Below are positions 41,795 to 50,847 of a stretch of 64,000 nt of DNA, one piece after another. The DNA lies in contig CAXXPL010000009.1 in NCBI GenBank assembly GCA_963674665.2, positions 1,178,001 to 1,242,000 of the forward strand. Direction: 5' to 3'. A program made the translations under genes and the position numbers. Every line of letters begins with the position of its first letter. Position 1 is the first letter of the stretch. The notes below the pieces were generated by a model. That model worked only from the letters and a program-made list of their open reading frames with translations, ran no database searches and was not told where the DNA came from. The DNA is from G963674665 sp963674665. GTDB lineage: Bacteria; Desulfobacterota; Desulfovibrionia; Desulfovibrionales; Desulfovibrionaceae.

Positions 41795-41985
41795 ATGACT
41801 GATACGAAATTTTCTCGCGGTTGTCTGCTTGTCGGCGCGTCACGGCAACGCCTTGCGGGTTCCGGAGCAATGGCTCGGTGAAGCGATGGCAAACAGGCGT
41901 TGATGCGCGAACCGACATGGTTCTACTATGGTAATTCATTGAACTCGGTCAAGACCATGTTTGCAAAGTATTTTGTTGGCAAGGG

Positions 41986-42885
41986 TCAATGCCGCCGCCC
42001 CATCAGGGGGATAAGCTGCGCGCAGAGCATGCCCGCGAACATCAGGGAACAGCCGATCATGGCGCGCCCCCCCATGGTTTCTCCAAGCAGCATCCACCCG
42101 GCCACTGCCGCGAACACGGACTCCATGCTCAGGATGATGGCCGCGTGGGCCGGTTGCGCGTCCCGTTGCGCCACCACCTGCAGGGTGTAGGCTATGCCCA
42201 CGGAGACGATGCCGCCGTACAGGATGGGCACTGTGGCGTCAACGATGCCCCCCAGGGCGATGTCTTCGAACAATAACGCGGAAACCAGGCTTAGGAAGGA
42301 GCAGGCCGAATACTGGGCAATGGACAGGAGCAGCGGGTTGACCCGGGGCGAGACCCAGCCGATGACCAGCACGTGCCCGGCCCAGAAGAACGCGCCGATG
42401 AGCTGCAGCACGTCGCCGTAGGACATGCTGAAGTCCTCGTTCACGCTGAGAAGATACAATCCGATGACGGCAAGAAACGCGCCGATCCAGATGCTGACGC
42501 CCTGTTTCTTGCCCAGGAGTCTGGCCAGCATGGGGACGAACACCACGTATAGCCCGGTGATGAATCCGGCCTTGCCCGCGGTTGTGTACACGAGCCCCAT
42601 CTGCTGCAGAGCGGCGCCGGCGAACAGGGCGCAGCCTGCGGCCGCGCCCCCCCAGAGGTAGGTTTTCAGGGTGGGGGCGGGGAACACGGACTCCCCTCCC
42701 TGGGGGTATTTCATGCTGCGCAGGGCCAGGGGAAGCAGGGCAATGACGCCCAGGGCGAAGCGGATGCCGTTGAATGTGTGGGGGCCCACATGGTCCATGC
42801 CCGCGCGTTGGGCTACGAAAGCGCATCCCCAGAGCAGGGCGGTGGTCATCAGCAGAATGTCGGCTTTGAGTGTCTTCAGGTCCAT
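41986..42885 (-). CDS. EamA/DMT-family permease
   Basis: A 299-residue membrane protein with ten hydrophobic segments in two EamA repeats. The first has LLMTTALLWGCAFVAQRAGMDHVGPHTFNGIRFALG (in parts), the second VLQLIGAFFWAGHVLVIGWVS and SMESVFAAVAGWMLLGETM, where the E-S-V-F motif near the last helices is characteristic. DMT carriers export amino acids or other metabolites; the substrate is not readable. It stands between two palindromes and is probably a single transcription unit. Confidence 0.88.
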   Translation of the reverse strand: MDLKTLKADILLMTTALLWGCAFVAQRAGMDHVGPHTFNGIRFALGVIALLPLALRSMKYPQGGESVFPAPTLKTYLWGGAAAGCALFAGAALQQMGLVYTTAGKAGFITGLYVVFVPMLARLLGKKQGVSIWIGAFLAVIGLYLLSVNEDFSMSYGDVLQLIGAFFWAGHVLVIGWVSPRVNPLLLSIAQYSACSFLSLVSALLFEDIALGGIVDATVPILYGGIVSVGIAYTLQVVAQRDAQPAHAAIILSMESVFAAVAGWMLLGETMGGRAMIGCSLMFAGMLCAQLIPLMGRRH

Positions 42886-42989
42886 CGCTGTGTAGTTTTA
42901 CCGAAATTAATAAATGTAAGGGTGCATCAAGTCCGCGAAGATCCGGGAAATCTTGTACGCGGTTTCCAATGTTCAGGCCAGGGGAGCGC

Positions 42990-43031
42990 AAGGGGGAGAA
43001 CCTTTGGACGGATCAAAGGTTCTCCCCCTTG
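42990..43031 (-). terminator. Palindromic terminator after the second ABC operon
   Basis: AAGGGGGAGAACCTTTG and CAAAGGTTCTCCCCCTT form a perfect 17-bp stem around a seven-base loop, 22 bases past the last permease gene. It is the cleanest member of the palindrome family. Confidence 0.75.
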
Positions 43032-43052
43032 CAGGATAAATCAGAAACGGTT

Positions 43053-43784
43053 CTAGCCCGCGCTGGGCATCCCCATGGCGTTGTTGCTCTGGGGGCGCGA
43101 CCGCAGGTGGCGCGTGATGCGGCGTTCGATTCTGCGGAACACGAACAGGAGCCCATAGACCAGGACCAGATAGAATATGGCGGCCGTGATGTACAGCTCA
43201 TAGATGGCGAAGCTGCGGGAGGCTATGACGCGGGCAACGCCAGTGATGTCCATTATAGTGATGATGGAGACCAGGGAGGAGGCCTGTAGCAGGAAGACCA
43301 CCTCGTTGGTGTATGCGGGCCAAGCCAGCCGGAAGGCCTTGGGCAGGATGATGCGGCGCAGGAGCAGGAAGCGGGACATGCCCATGGCGCGTCCGGCCTC
43401 GATCTCGCCCCAGGGCACGGCCTGGATGGCTCCGCGCAGGATCTCGGCGGTATAGGCTCCGGTGTTCAAGGTCAGGGACAGCACCGCGCAGAAGTACGCC
43501 TCGCGAAAAAGTTGCCACAGCCCGATGGTAGTGAGGAACTCGCGGAACTGACCGCTGCCGTAATAGATGAGAAATATCTGGACCAGGAGCGGCGTTCCCC
43601 GAAAATAGAGGATAAATGCCTGTGCGGGTACATTGAGGAGCGGGTTTGGGGAGACGCGCATCAGCGCTGCGGGCACGGCCAGGAAAAATCCGATGAGCAC
43701 GCTCAGGAAGGTGATCTGGATGGTTATCCAGGTTCCGCTCATGAGTTGGGGCAGGCTGTTGAGGACAATATCAGGCACAAGCAT
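43053..43784 (-). CDS. Amino acid ABC transporter permease (HisM-like)
   Basis: A 243-residue membrane protein with five to six hydrophobic segments. FRGTPLLVQIFLIYYGSG and the EAA loop GEIEAGRAMGMSRFLLLRRIILPKAFR (in parts) place it in the polar amino acid permease family; the first half is closest to HisM. The C-terminus has a basic extension (RRIERRITRHLRSRPQ). It overlaps or abuts the preceding permease (stop TGA at 43787-43789), so the two are translationally linked and probably form the heterodimeric channel. Confidence 0.88.
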   Translation of the reverse strand: MLVPDIVLNSLPQLMSGTWITIQITFLSVLIGFFLAVPAALMRVSPNPLLNVPAQAFILYFRGTPLLVQIFLIYYGSGQFREFLTTIGLWQLFREAYFCAVLSLTLNTGAYTAEILRGAIQAVPWGEIEAGRAMGMSRFLLLRRIILPKAFRLAWPAYTNEVVFLLQASSLVSIITIMDITGVARVIASRSFAIYELYITAAIFYLVLVYGLLFVFRRIERRITRHLRSRPQSNNAMGMPSAG

Positions 43785-43786
43785 GA

Positions 43787-44476
43787 TCAAGCCTTTCGAA
43801 CGCCGCGGTTGGCCCAGATCTCGGCGCGATGTTGCAGGTACATGGAGGCCATGGTGATGCCCAGGTAAATGAGTGAGGCGCAGAAAAAAATGGTGAAGGG
43901 CATGTGTGTTTTACGGGCCGCGAAATTGGAGTTGCACATCAGCTCCGGGAGCTGGATGACGGAGATCAGGGCCGTGGCCTTGATCAGGACCATCCAGACG
44001 TTGCCCAGGCCGGGCAGGGCGAAGCGCCAGACCTGGGGCAGGAGCACCCGGCGAAAGGCCAGGATCTTGTTCATGCCCATGGCCCGCGCGGCTTCCATCT
44101 GACCCCTGGGAACCGCCATGAAGGCGCCGCGGAACACCTCGGTGGAAAAGGCGCCGTAGATGAAGCCGATGGTGATTACACCGGAGATGAAGGGGTTGAA
44201 ATCAATAATTATTTCATGACCCAAAGATGTTGAAATATCCATGACCAGGGTAGGCACCCCGTAGAAGATGAGCAGGATCATGACGAGTTCGGGCACACCC
44301 CTGACAATGGTGGTGTAGATGCTTGTGGCCCAGTTGGCCAGGGGGTTCTTGCAGAGTCTGCCCCAGGCGCCGATGAGCCCGAGAATCACAGCCACGGCCA
44401 TGGAGCTGAGGCCCACGGCGATGGTTAGTTTGGTTCCCTCCAGGAGAAGGGGCCCGTAGCCTTGGAGATCGATCAA
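43787..44476 (-). CDS. Amino acid ABC transporter permease (HisQ-like)
   Basis: A 229-residue membrane protein. IVRGVPELVMILLIFYGVP and the EAA loop GQMEAARAMGMNKILAFRRVLLPQVWRFALPGLG (in parts) identify the HisQ/HisM family; GAFSTEVFRGAFMAVPRGQ is another conserved part. AAGGACTCC precedes the ATG. It follows the binding protein gene by about 90 bases. Confidence 0.88.
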   Translation of the reverse strand: MIDLQGYGPLLLEGTKLTIAVGLSSMAVAVILGLIGAWGRLCKNPLANWATSIYTTIVRGVPELVMILLIFYGVPTLVMDISTSLGHEIIIDFNPFISGVITIGFIYGAFSTEVFRGAFMAVPRGQMEAARAMGMNKILAFRRVLLPQVWRFALPGLGNVWMVLIKATALISVIQLPELMCNSNFAARKTHMPFTIFFCASLIYLGITMASMYLQHRAEIWANRGVRKA

Positions 44477-44564
44477 AGCGGAGTCCTTGTTGAACAGCGG
44501 GAGAAACTGTTGTCAGTCTCACCGGACGCGGCTTTGGCCGCGTCCGGTGGTTCTCGCGAATGGT

Positions 44565-45344
44565 CTAGTCGCCGAACAGGTCGAAGTCGAAATACTTCTT
44601 GTTGATGGTGGCGTATTCGCCGCTGGCGCGGATGGCCTCGATGCCCTTGTTGAAGGCGTCCTTCAACTCGGCGTCATCCTTGCGCACGGCAATACCGATG
44701 CCTTCGCCGAACCACTTCAGGTCGGTGTAGGCCGGACCCACGAACTCGTAGTCCTTGCCAGCGTCGGTTTGGATAAAGCCGCCCAGGAGCACGAGCTTGT
44801 CGGCGAACACCAGGTCCACGCGGCCGGCGGTCAAGTCCATGTTGGCCTCGTCCTGAGTGGTGTAGGCCTTGATATCCACCACATCGGTAAAATTGTCGCG
44901 GATGAAGTTCTCGTGGATGGTGGCACGCTGTACGCCAACGGTCTTGCCCTTCAGGATATCCTTGTTGATCTCGGTGAAGGCGCCCTTTTTGGCCATGAAG
45001 CTGCCGGGGCTGGTGTAATACTTGTTGGAGAAGTCGACTTTCTGGCGACGTTCGTCGGTTATGGACATGGAGGCGATGATGCAGTCGATTTTTTTGGCCA
45101 GCAGGGCGGGGATCAGGCCGTCCCAGTCAACGACCACGAATTCGCAGTCCAAGTTCTCGGCCTTGCACAGTGCCTTGGCGATGTCGATGTCAAAGCCCTG
45201 GAGCTCGCCCTTGTCGTCGACCAAGTTGAACGGAGGGTAGGCGCCCTCGGTGCCCACTTTGACGGTCTTGGCCATGGCAGGCAGGGCCAGAGCCATGGTG
45301 GCGAACAAGGCCACGATCAACGCGATGGTAAAAACTCTTTTCAT
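44565..45344 (-). CDS. Amino acid ABC transporter, periplasmic binding protein (HisJ/ArgT-like)
   Basis: A 259-residue protein with signal peptide MKRVFTIALIVALFATMALA (cut after AMA near 26) and an SBP_bac_3 domain: VKVGTEGAYPPFNLVDDKGELQGFDIDIAKAL (in parts), CEFVVVDWDGLIPALLAKKIDCIIASMSITDERRQKVDFS (in parts). The Y-P-P-F-N and DWDGLIPAL motifs are those of the lysine-arginine-ornithine/histidine-binding proteins, so basic amino acids are the likely substrate. AAAGGAGAGG lies ahead of ATG 45344. Confidence 0.9.
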   Translation of the reverse strand: MKRVFTIALIVALFATMALALPAMAKTVKVGTEGAYPPFNLVDDKGELQGFDIDIAKALCKAENLDCEFVVVDWDGLIPALLAKKIDCIIASMSITDERRQKVDFSNKYYTSPGSFMAKKGAFTEINKDILKGKTVGVQRATIHENFIRDNFTDVVDIKAYTTQDEANMDLTAGRVDLVFADKLVLLGGFIQTDAGKDYEFVGPAYTDLKWFGEGIGIAVRKDDAELKDAFNKGIEAIRASGEYATINKKYFDFDLFGD

Positions 45345-45381
45345 CCTTCCTCTCCTTTGGTGAACTGTTGGTTGATTTTTT

Positions 45382-46224
<843 letters not shown>

Positions 46225-46627
46225 AGCCGGCTCCCTGTAAAAAGTTGCTTTGTTTGCGTAAATTTCGAATTTTGTAGATTAATCGACCTAAGTTTGTCAA
46301 CAAAAAGGAATCTTGGGTAAAGCCATATTGTTGCTATTATTGTTAAATGGCAACATTCCGGTCAACTATGGAGAATTGCAGGATAATGTTTGCCAACATA
46401 CTCTTATGGCAGGAAAAAGACTTCAATGTCAGGAGCGGGGAGCAATGGGGGTCACAATGGGAAATGGCGCCATCCGGGCGCCATGATTTGGAATTTTTGG
46501 CCATTTTGTACATAATTGCAAAATTCGAGAGTGGGGCTTTTCACGATATTCCGTCACACCCGGTGCGAATGGGAAGGAGGATGCTGACAGGCCTCGCGAG
46601 GGACGGAAGCGGGTTTGCATACGGAGC
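46225..46627. other. Intergenic region between the HisP operon and pyrD
   Basis: About 400 bases. It holds the promoter candidate above and a perfect inverted repeat ATGGCGCC/GGCGCCAT at 46464-46484, which lies past the pyrD stop on its strand and may help end that transcript. No gene is supported. Confidence 0.4.
46271..46300 (-). promoter_or_regulatory. Promoter candidate of the HisP operon
   Basis: On the minus strand TTGACA (46300-46295), 18 bases, TACAAA (46276-46271), about 50 bases before the ATPase start. Confidence 0.45.
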
Positions 46628-47539
46628 TCAGACCCGAAGCTGTCCGCGGAGTTCAGTAAGGGATTTCAGCCCCATGGCGCGCATTTTCTGGGGGAGTTCA
46701 TGCACCAGCCGGAACACGTGGTCCGGGCTGGTGAACGTGGCGGTGCCGATCTGCACCGCATGGGCGCCCACCAGGATGAATTCCAGCACATCCTTGGCCG
46801 AGCGGATGCCGCCAACGCCGATGACAGGAATATTCACGGCGCTGGCCACCTGGTACACGCAACGCAGAGCAACGGGCTTGATGGCCGGCCCGGAGAGCCC
46901 CCCGATGACATTGGCCAGGCGCGGTTTCAGGGACTTCAGGTCCACGGACATGCCGGACAGGGTATTGATACAGACCAGGGCGTCGGCGCCGGCGTCCTCC
47001 ACCGCCTTGGCAATGCTCACGATATCCGTGACGTTGGGGCTCAGTTTGACCCACACTGGCACCTTCTTGGCGACCTTCTTCACCGCCTTGGTCACAGCGG
47101 CGGCCATGGCCGCGTCCTGACCGAAAAGGGAGCCTCCGGCGGACACGTTGGGGCAGGAGACGTTGACCTCCAGCGCCGCCACGCCTTCGGCCACAGCGAG
47201 CTTGCGCCCAAGCGCGGCGAAATCGTCCACCGAGCATGCATATATGTTGATGATTACCGGCGTGTCGCGCCAGGGCAGCAGGGGGAGCCTGTCCTCGATG
47301 AAGGTCTTGACCCCGATGTTCTGGAGCCCTATGGAGTTGAGCATGCCGCAAGGGGTTTCCGCCAGTCTGGGCATTGGGTTGCCAGCCTTGGGCTCCAGGG
47401 ACAGCCCCTTCACCACGATGCCGCCGAGTTCCCGGAGATCGCCGTAAGGGGAGAATTCGAGGCCGTAGCCAAAGGTGCCGGAAGCCGTGAGGATAGGATT
47501 CTTCAGATTAAATCCGGGCAAAGTGACGCTAAGATCCAT
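46628..47539 (-). CDS. pyrD: Dihydroorotate dehydrogenase, class 1B catalytic subunit
   Basis: A 303-residue FMN enzyme. Typical stretches are NPILTASGTFGYG, GIVVKGLSLEPKAGNPMPR, LNSIGLQNIG, ALEVNVSCPNVSAGG with the catalytic Cys of class 1B, and GVGGIRSAKDVLEFILVGAHAVQIGTA (in parts). Unlike class 2 enzymes it has no membrane helix; electrons pass via PyrK to NAD. ATG 47539 with GGGGA upstream is chosen over an unconserved longer frame. It starts 20 bases after the pyrK stop. Confidence 0.95.
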   Translation of the reverse strand: MDLSVTLPGFNLKNPILTASGTFGYGLEFSPYGDLRELGGIVVKGLSLEPKAGNPMPRLAETPCGMLNSIGLQNIGVKTFIEDRLPLLPWRDTPVIINIYACSVDDFAALGRKLAVAEGVAALEVNVSCPNVSAGGSLFGQDAAMAAAVTKAVKKVAKKVPVWVKLSPNVTDIVSIAKAVEDAGADALVCINTLSGMSVDLKSLKPRLANVIGGLSGPAIKPVALRCVYQVASAVNIPVIGVGGIRSAKDVLEFILVGAHAVQIGTATFTSPDHVFRLVHELPQKMRAMGLKSLTELRGQLRV

Positions 47540-47559
47540 GATATCCCCGGTTGCTAGTT

Positions 47560-48354
47560 TTAAAAAGTGAATTCGTGCGCCCAGAACATGGGGCCGTGGG
47601 TGCATGTCTGCATGGGCAGGCCGTCGCGGGTTTTCACCACGCAGCCCATGCAGGCTCCCACGCCGCAGGCCATGCGGTGCTCCAGGCTCAGCTGGGTCCG
47701 CACGTCCAACTCCAGGGCCAGACCATGTATGGTGCGCAGGAACGGCTCGGGACCGCAGGCCAGGACCAGCCCATTGTCCGCATATTCGCGCATTCTGGAC
47801 CGCAGCAGTTCGATGAATTTGGGCAGATCACCGGGATTCTTTTCCTGCATGGCCTCGGCGGTTATCTGCTCGGCCAGGGGGCCGTAGGGATAGCAGGACA
47901 GCGGGGGGCGGTGGCCGAAGACCAGGTGCAGCTTCTCGGGTCTTGGATGGCGCAGGGCGTATCCAGTGAAGGGGGCGATGCCCACCCCTCCGGCCAGCAG
48001 CAGGGTCGGGGAGTCGGGCTCCACCTCGAACCCCTTGCCCAGAGGACCCCATAGGCTTACCTTGTCTCCGGGATCGATTTGTGCCAAACGCTCGGTGCCG
48101 CGCCCAACCACCTGGAGAAAGATGTCCAAAGCCACGTCGTCCGCGCTGCAGATGGAAAAAGGGCGGCCCCAGGTGAGTTCCGCCCCCCAGGAGGTGGGGC
48201 GCAACATCACGAACTGCCCCGGGCTCCATCCGTCCCAGGCCGGCAGTTCCACGCGCAGACGGTACAATACCGGCCACTCGCCGCATTGACCAAAGGGCGT
48301 GCAATCCAATACGTTGACTACCTGGCAGACTGGCTTGATCTGCAATTGTGGCAT
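47560..48354 (-). CDS. pyrK: Dihydroorotate dehydrogenase electron transfer subunit
   Basis: A 264-residue ferredoxin-reductase-like protein: GQFVMLRPTSW and GRPFSICSAD for FAD binding, LLLAGGVGIAPFTGYAL for NAD binding, and a C-terminal [2Fe-2S] cluster site with C-x4-C-x2-C-x12-C (CGVGACMGC then C). It forms the heterotetramer with PyrD and links dihydroorotate oxidation to NAD reduction. It lies directly upstream of pyrD in a two-gene operon. Confidence 0.93.
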   Translation of the reverse strand: MPQLQIKPVCQVVNVLDCTPFGQCGEWPVLYRLRVELPAWDGWSPGQFVMLRPTSWGAELTWGRPFSICSADDVALDIFLQVVGRGTERLAQIDPGDKVSLWGPLGKGFEVEPDSPTLLLAGGVGIAPFTGYALRHPRPEKLHLVFGHRPPLSCYPYGPLAEQITAEAMQEKNPGDLPKFIELLRSRMREYADNGLVLACGPEPFLRTIHGLALELDVRTQLSLEHRMACGVGACMGCVVKTRDGLPMQTCTHGPMFWAHEFTF

Positions 48355-48552
48355 AACAACCTATCCTTTGGGGGGGGGAGCTGGCCACCCCCATTATAGC
48401 ACATAACCGGGAGCGGGGAACTCTGTTTTCAGCCCGGTTTTTTCGAATGGCGCGGCCAATGCCGGACTCGAGCCACGGATCCCCGGGGCGGTGCCCCGGA
48501 TTCCGGAGAAAATAATAACGGCCAGCGCATAGTATAACTCAGGAGACAAGGC

Positions 48553-50544
48553 ATGCAAACGCGGCCTGAACTGCTCGCCCCGGCGGGTGACAAGAACGCT
48601 TTTCTTGCGGCACTGGCAGCTGGAGCCGACGCAGTCTATGTGGGGCTCAAGCACTTTTCAGCAAGAATGCAGGCAGATAACTTTTCCGTCAAGGAATTGT
48701 CGCGCTGTAGAGAGCTTGCGGCTAAAAAAAACATTAAACTGTATGTGGCCTTCAACACCCTGCTCAAGCCCGGTGATGTCGACGCCGCGGGACGGCTCAT
48801 ACAGAGGCTGGCCAGGCACGTGCAGCCCCATTCCCTGATCGTCCAGGATCTGGGTTGTTTGGATCTGGCTCGACAGGTCGGGTATCAGGGCGAACTGCAT
48901 CTCTCCACCCTGGCCAACTGCAGCCACCCCGCCAGTCTGGCCCTGGCCGCCAAGATGGGCGCCAGCAGGGTGGTGGTGCCCAGGGAGCTCTCCATCGACG
49001 AGATCAAGGCCATGGCCCAGGCATGCCCGGAGGGGCTGACACTGGAGACCTTCATCCACGGCGCGCTCTGCAACTGCGTCTCGGGCCGCTGTTACTGGAG
49101 CAGCTACCTTGGCGGCAAGAGCGGGCTCAGGGGGCGCTGCGTGCAGCCCTGCCGCAGGGTATACATGCAAAAAGGCCGCAAGGGGCGTTTTTTTTCCTGT
49201 CAGGACCTTTCCCTGGACGTGCTGGTCAAGACCCTGAAGGAAGTGCCCCAGGTCAGCGCCTGGAAGATCGAAGGGCGCAAGAAGGGGGCGCACTACGTCT
49301 ACTACACTGTTGCCGGGTACAAGCTGCTCCGCGACCAGGGGGACGACCCCCAGGTGCGCAAACAGGCCATGGATGTCCTTGAGCAGGCTCTGGGGCGTCC
49401 CGGAACGCATTACTTTTTCCTGCCGCAGCGTCCCCATTCGCCAGTGAACGCCTCCTCCGCTGATTCCGGGGACACTGGCTCCGGGCTCTTTGCGGGACGG
49501 GTGGCCAAGACGCCCGAGGGCAAGGCCTACCTGCGCCCGAAGCTCCCGCTCATGGCCCAGGATCTGCTGCGGGTGGGGCACGAGGACGAGCCTTGGCACT
49601 GCACCTTCCCTCTGCGCAAGGCCGTACCCAAGGGAGGGCGGTTGGACCTGCCTCTCAAGGGGAAACGCCCCCCCAAGAGCGGAACCCCGGTGTACCTCAT
49701 CGACCGGCGGGAGCCCGAACTCCGCCGCATGATCGAGGAGCTGGACAGGGAGCTCGAGACTGTGCCGGCTCCCAAGGGGGCGGACAGTGCGCCTGACTTC
49801 ACGCCCAAGCTTCCCAAGCCCTGGGGCAAGAGGGAAAAAACCAGGAGCATGACCGTGCTACGTACCCTGCCTCAGGGCAAGGCCGGCAAGACGGGTGGGG
49901 AGACCGGCATGTGGCTGCACGAGGGCGTGCTCAAGACCATGTCCCGCACCTTGTACCCCAAGTTCTGGTGGTGGCTGCCGCCGGTGCTCTGGCCGGACGA
50001 GGAGGAGGCCATGCGCAGGACCCTGGGGCGCATGATCGGCCAGGGAGCCCGCAAGTTCGTGTGCAACCAGCCCTGGCAGGCTGCCCTGTTCGAACCGCGC
50101 GAGGGCCTGCAACTCATGGCCGGCCCCTTTTGCAACATTTCCAATACCCTGGCCTTGCAAAGCCTGGCCGAGCTGGGTTTCACCCAGGCCATGGTGAGCC
50201 CGGAGCTCAACGCCGCGGAGTTACTCGAGCTGCCAAGCCAGAGCCCGCTTCCCCTGGGCATTGTGGCCTCGGGAGAGTGGCCGGTGGGTATCTCGCGTAT
50301 TCACCCCGAGGCGGTGAAGCCCCTCACCCCCTTCACCAGCCCCTTGAAGGAGAACTTCTGGACCAGGAAGTATGGCGCCAACCTCTGGATATTCCCGGGC
50401 TGGCCCCTGGACCTGCGGGAAAAACGCGGCGACCTGGAAGCCGCGGGGTACTCCCTGTTCGTGCGTTTCGTGGAACTGCGGCCCAAGGACCTCATGGAGA
50501 GCCAGCGCACCAGCCAGTTCAACTGGGACCTGCAGTTGTTGTAA
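48553..50544 (+). CDS. U32 family peptidase-like protein, long form
   Basis: A 663-residue protein. ELLAPAGDKNAFLAALAAGADAVYVG at the start and the U32 signature ETFIHGALCNCVSGRCYWSSYL followed by GRCVQPCRRVYMQKG supply the cluster-binding Cys residues. A linker with RKKGAHYVYYTVAGYKLLRD closes the U32 domain (about residue 270). The remaining ~390 residues include FAGRVAKTPEGKAYL, a DUF3656-like beta region, and a second alpha/beta part (FVCNQPWQAALFEPREGLQLM) resembling another TIM-barrel half. Long U32 proteins are tied to RNA hydroxylation; activity here is unproven. AGGAGACAAGGC precedes the ATG. pyrK starts divergently. Confidence 0.82.
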   Translation: MQTRPELLAPAGDKNAFLAALAAGADAVYVGLKHFSARMQADNFSVKELSRCRELAAKKNIKLYVAFNTLLKPGDVDAAGRLIQRLARHVQPHSLIVQDLGCLDLARQVGYQGELHLSTLANCSHPASLALAAKMGASRVVVPRELSIDEIKAMAQACPEGLTLETFIHGALCNCVSGRCYWSSYLGGKSGLRGRCVQPCRRVYMQKGRKGRFFSCQDLSLDVLVKTLKEVPQVSAWKIEGRKKGAHYVYYTVAGYKLLRDQGDDPQVRKQAMDVLEQALGRPGTHYFFLPQRPHSPVNASSADSGDTGSGLFAGRVAKTPEGKAYLRPKLPLMAQDLLRVGHEDEPWHCTFPLRKAVPKGGRLDLPLKGKRPPKSGTPVYLIDRREPELRRMIEELDRELETVPAPKGADSAPDFTPKLPKPWGKREKTRSMTVLRTLPQGKAGKTGGETGMWLHEGVLKTMSRTLYPKFWWWLPPVLWPDEEEAMRRTLGRMIGQGARKFVCNQPWQAALFEPREGLQLMAGPFCNISNTLALQSLAELGFTQAMVSPELNAAELLELPSQSPLPLGIVASGEWPVGISRIHPEAVKPLTPFTSPLKENFWTRKYGANLWIFPGWPLDLREKRGDLEAAGYSLFVRFVELRPKDLMESQRTSQFNWDLQLL

Positions 50545-50567
50545 CAGCCAATTCTTTGAAGAGACTT

Positions 50568-50602
50568 CTGGGGGAGCCCTTTCAATAAAGGGCTTCCCGC
50601 AG
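50568..50602 (+). terminator. Palindromic terminator after the long U32 gene
   Basis: CTG-GGGAGCCCTTT and AAAGGGCTTCCC-CAG pair around CAATA with small mismatches, 24 bases past the stop. It belongs to the same palindrome family. Confidence 0.65.
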
Positions 50603-50673
50603 ATCCCCTCCCAAATTGTAGGTGGCCAAGCTTGAGAATGGTTTTTCTCAAGCGATAACCTTTGTTGAGATTC

Positions 50674-50847
50674 TTATTCAGGAACCAGACCCGGGAATTT
50701 CACGTGCGCGTTCTGGCTGACGTCCAGGCTGGCGCCGTTGACAATGTTCACGGTGGAGTCGTCGGTTTGCAGGCCGAATGCCAGGCAGAGGAGCGGGAGG
50801 CGGTGATGCTTCTCCGGAAGTGGTAGTGGGAAAAGCAAGTGTTTCAA
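50674..50847 (-). CDS. Possible 57-codon ORF overlapping the kinase stop
   Basis: A TTG at 50847 overlaps the TGA of the PAS kinase (TTGA) and opens a 57-codon frame: LKHLLFPLPLPEKHHRLPLL, then CLAFGLQTDDSTVNIVNG and a C-terminal DVSQNAHVKFPGLVPE. The hydrophobic stretch suggests a damaged signal peptide ahead of a short exported peptide. No ribosome binding site is clear. It is as likely a remnant as a gene. Confidence 0.25.
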   Translation of the reverse strand: MKHLLFPLPLPEKHHRLPLLCLAFGLQTDDSTVNIVNGASLDVSQNAHVKFPGLVPE

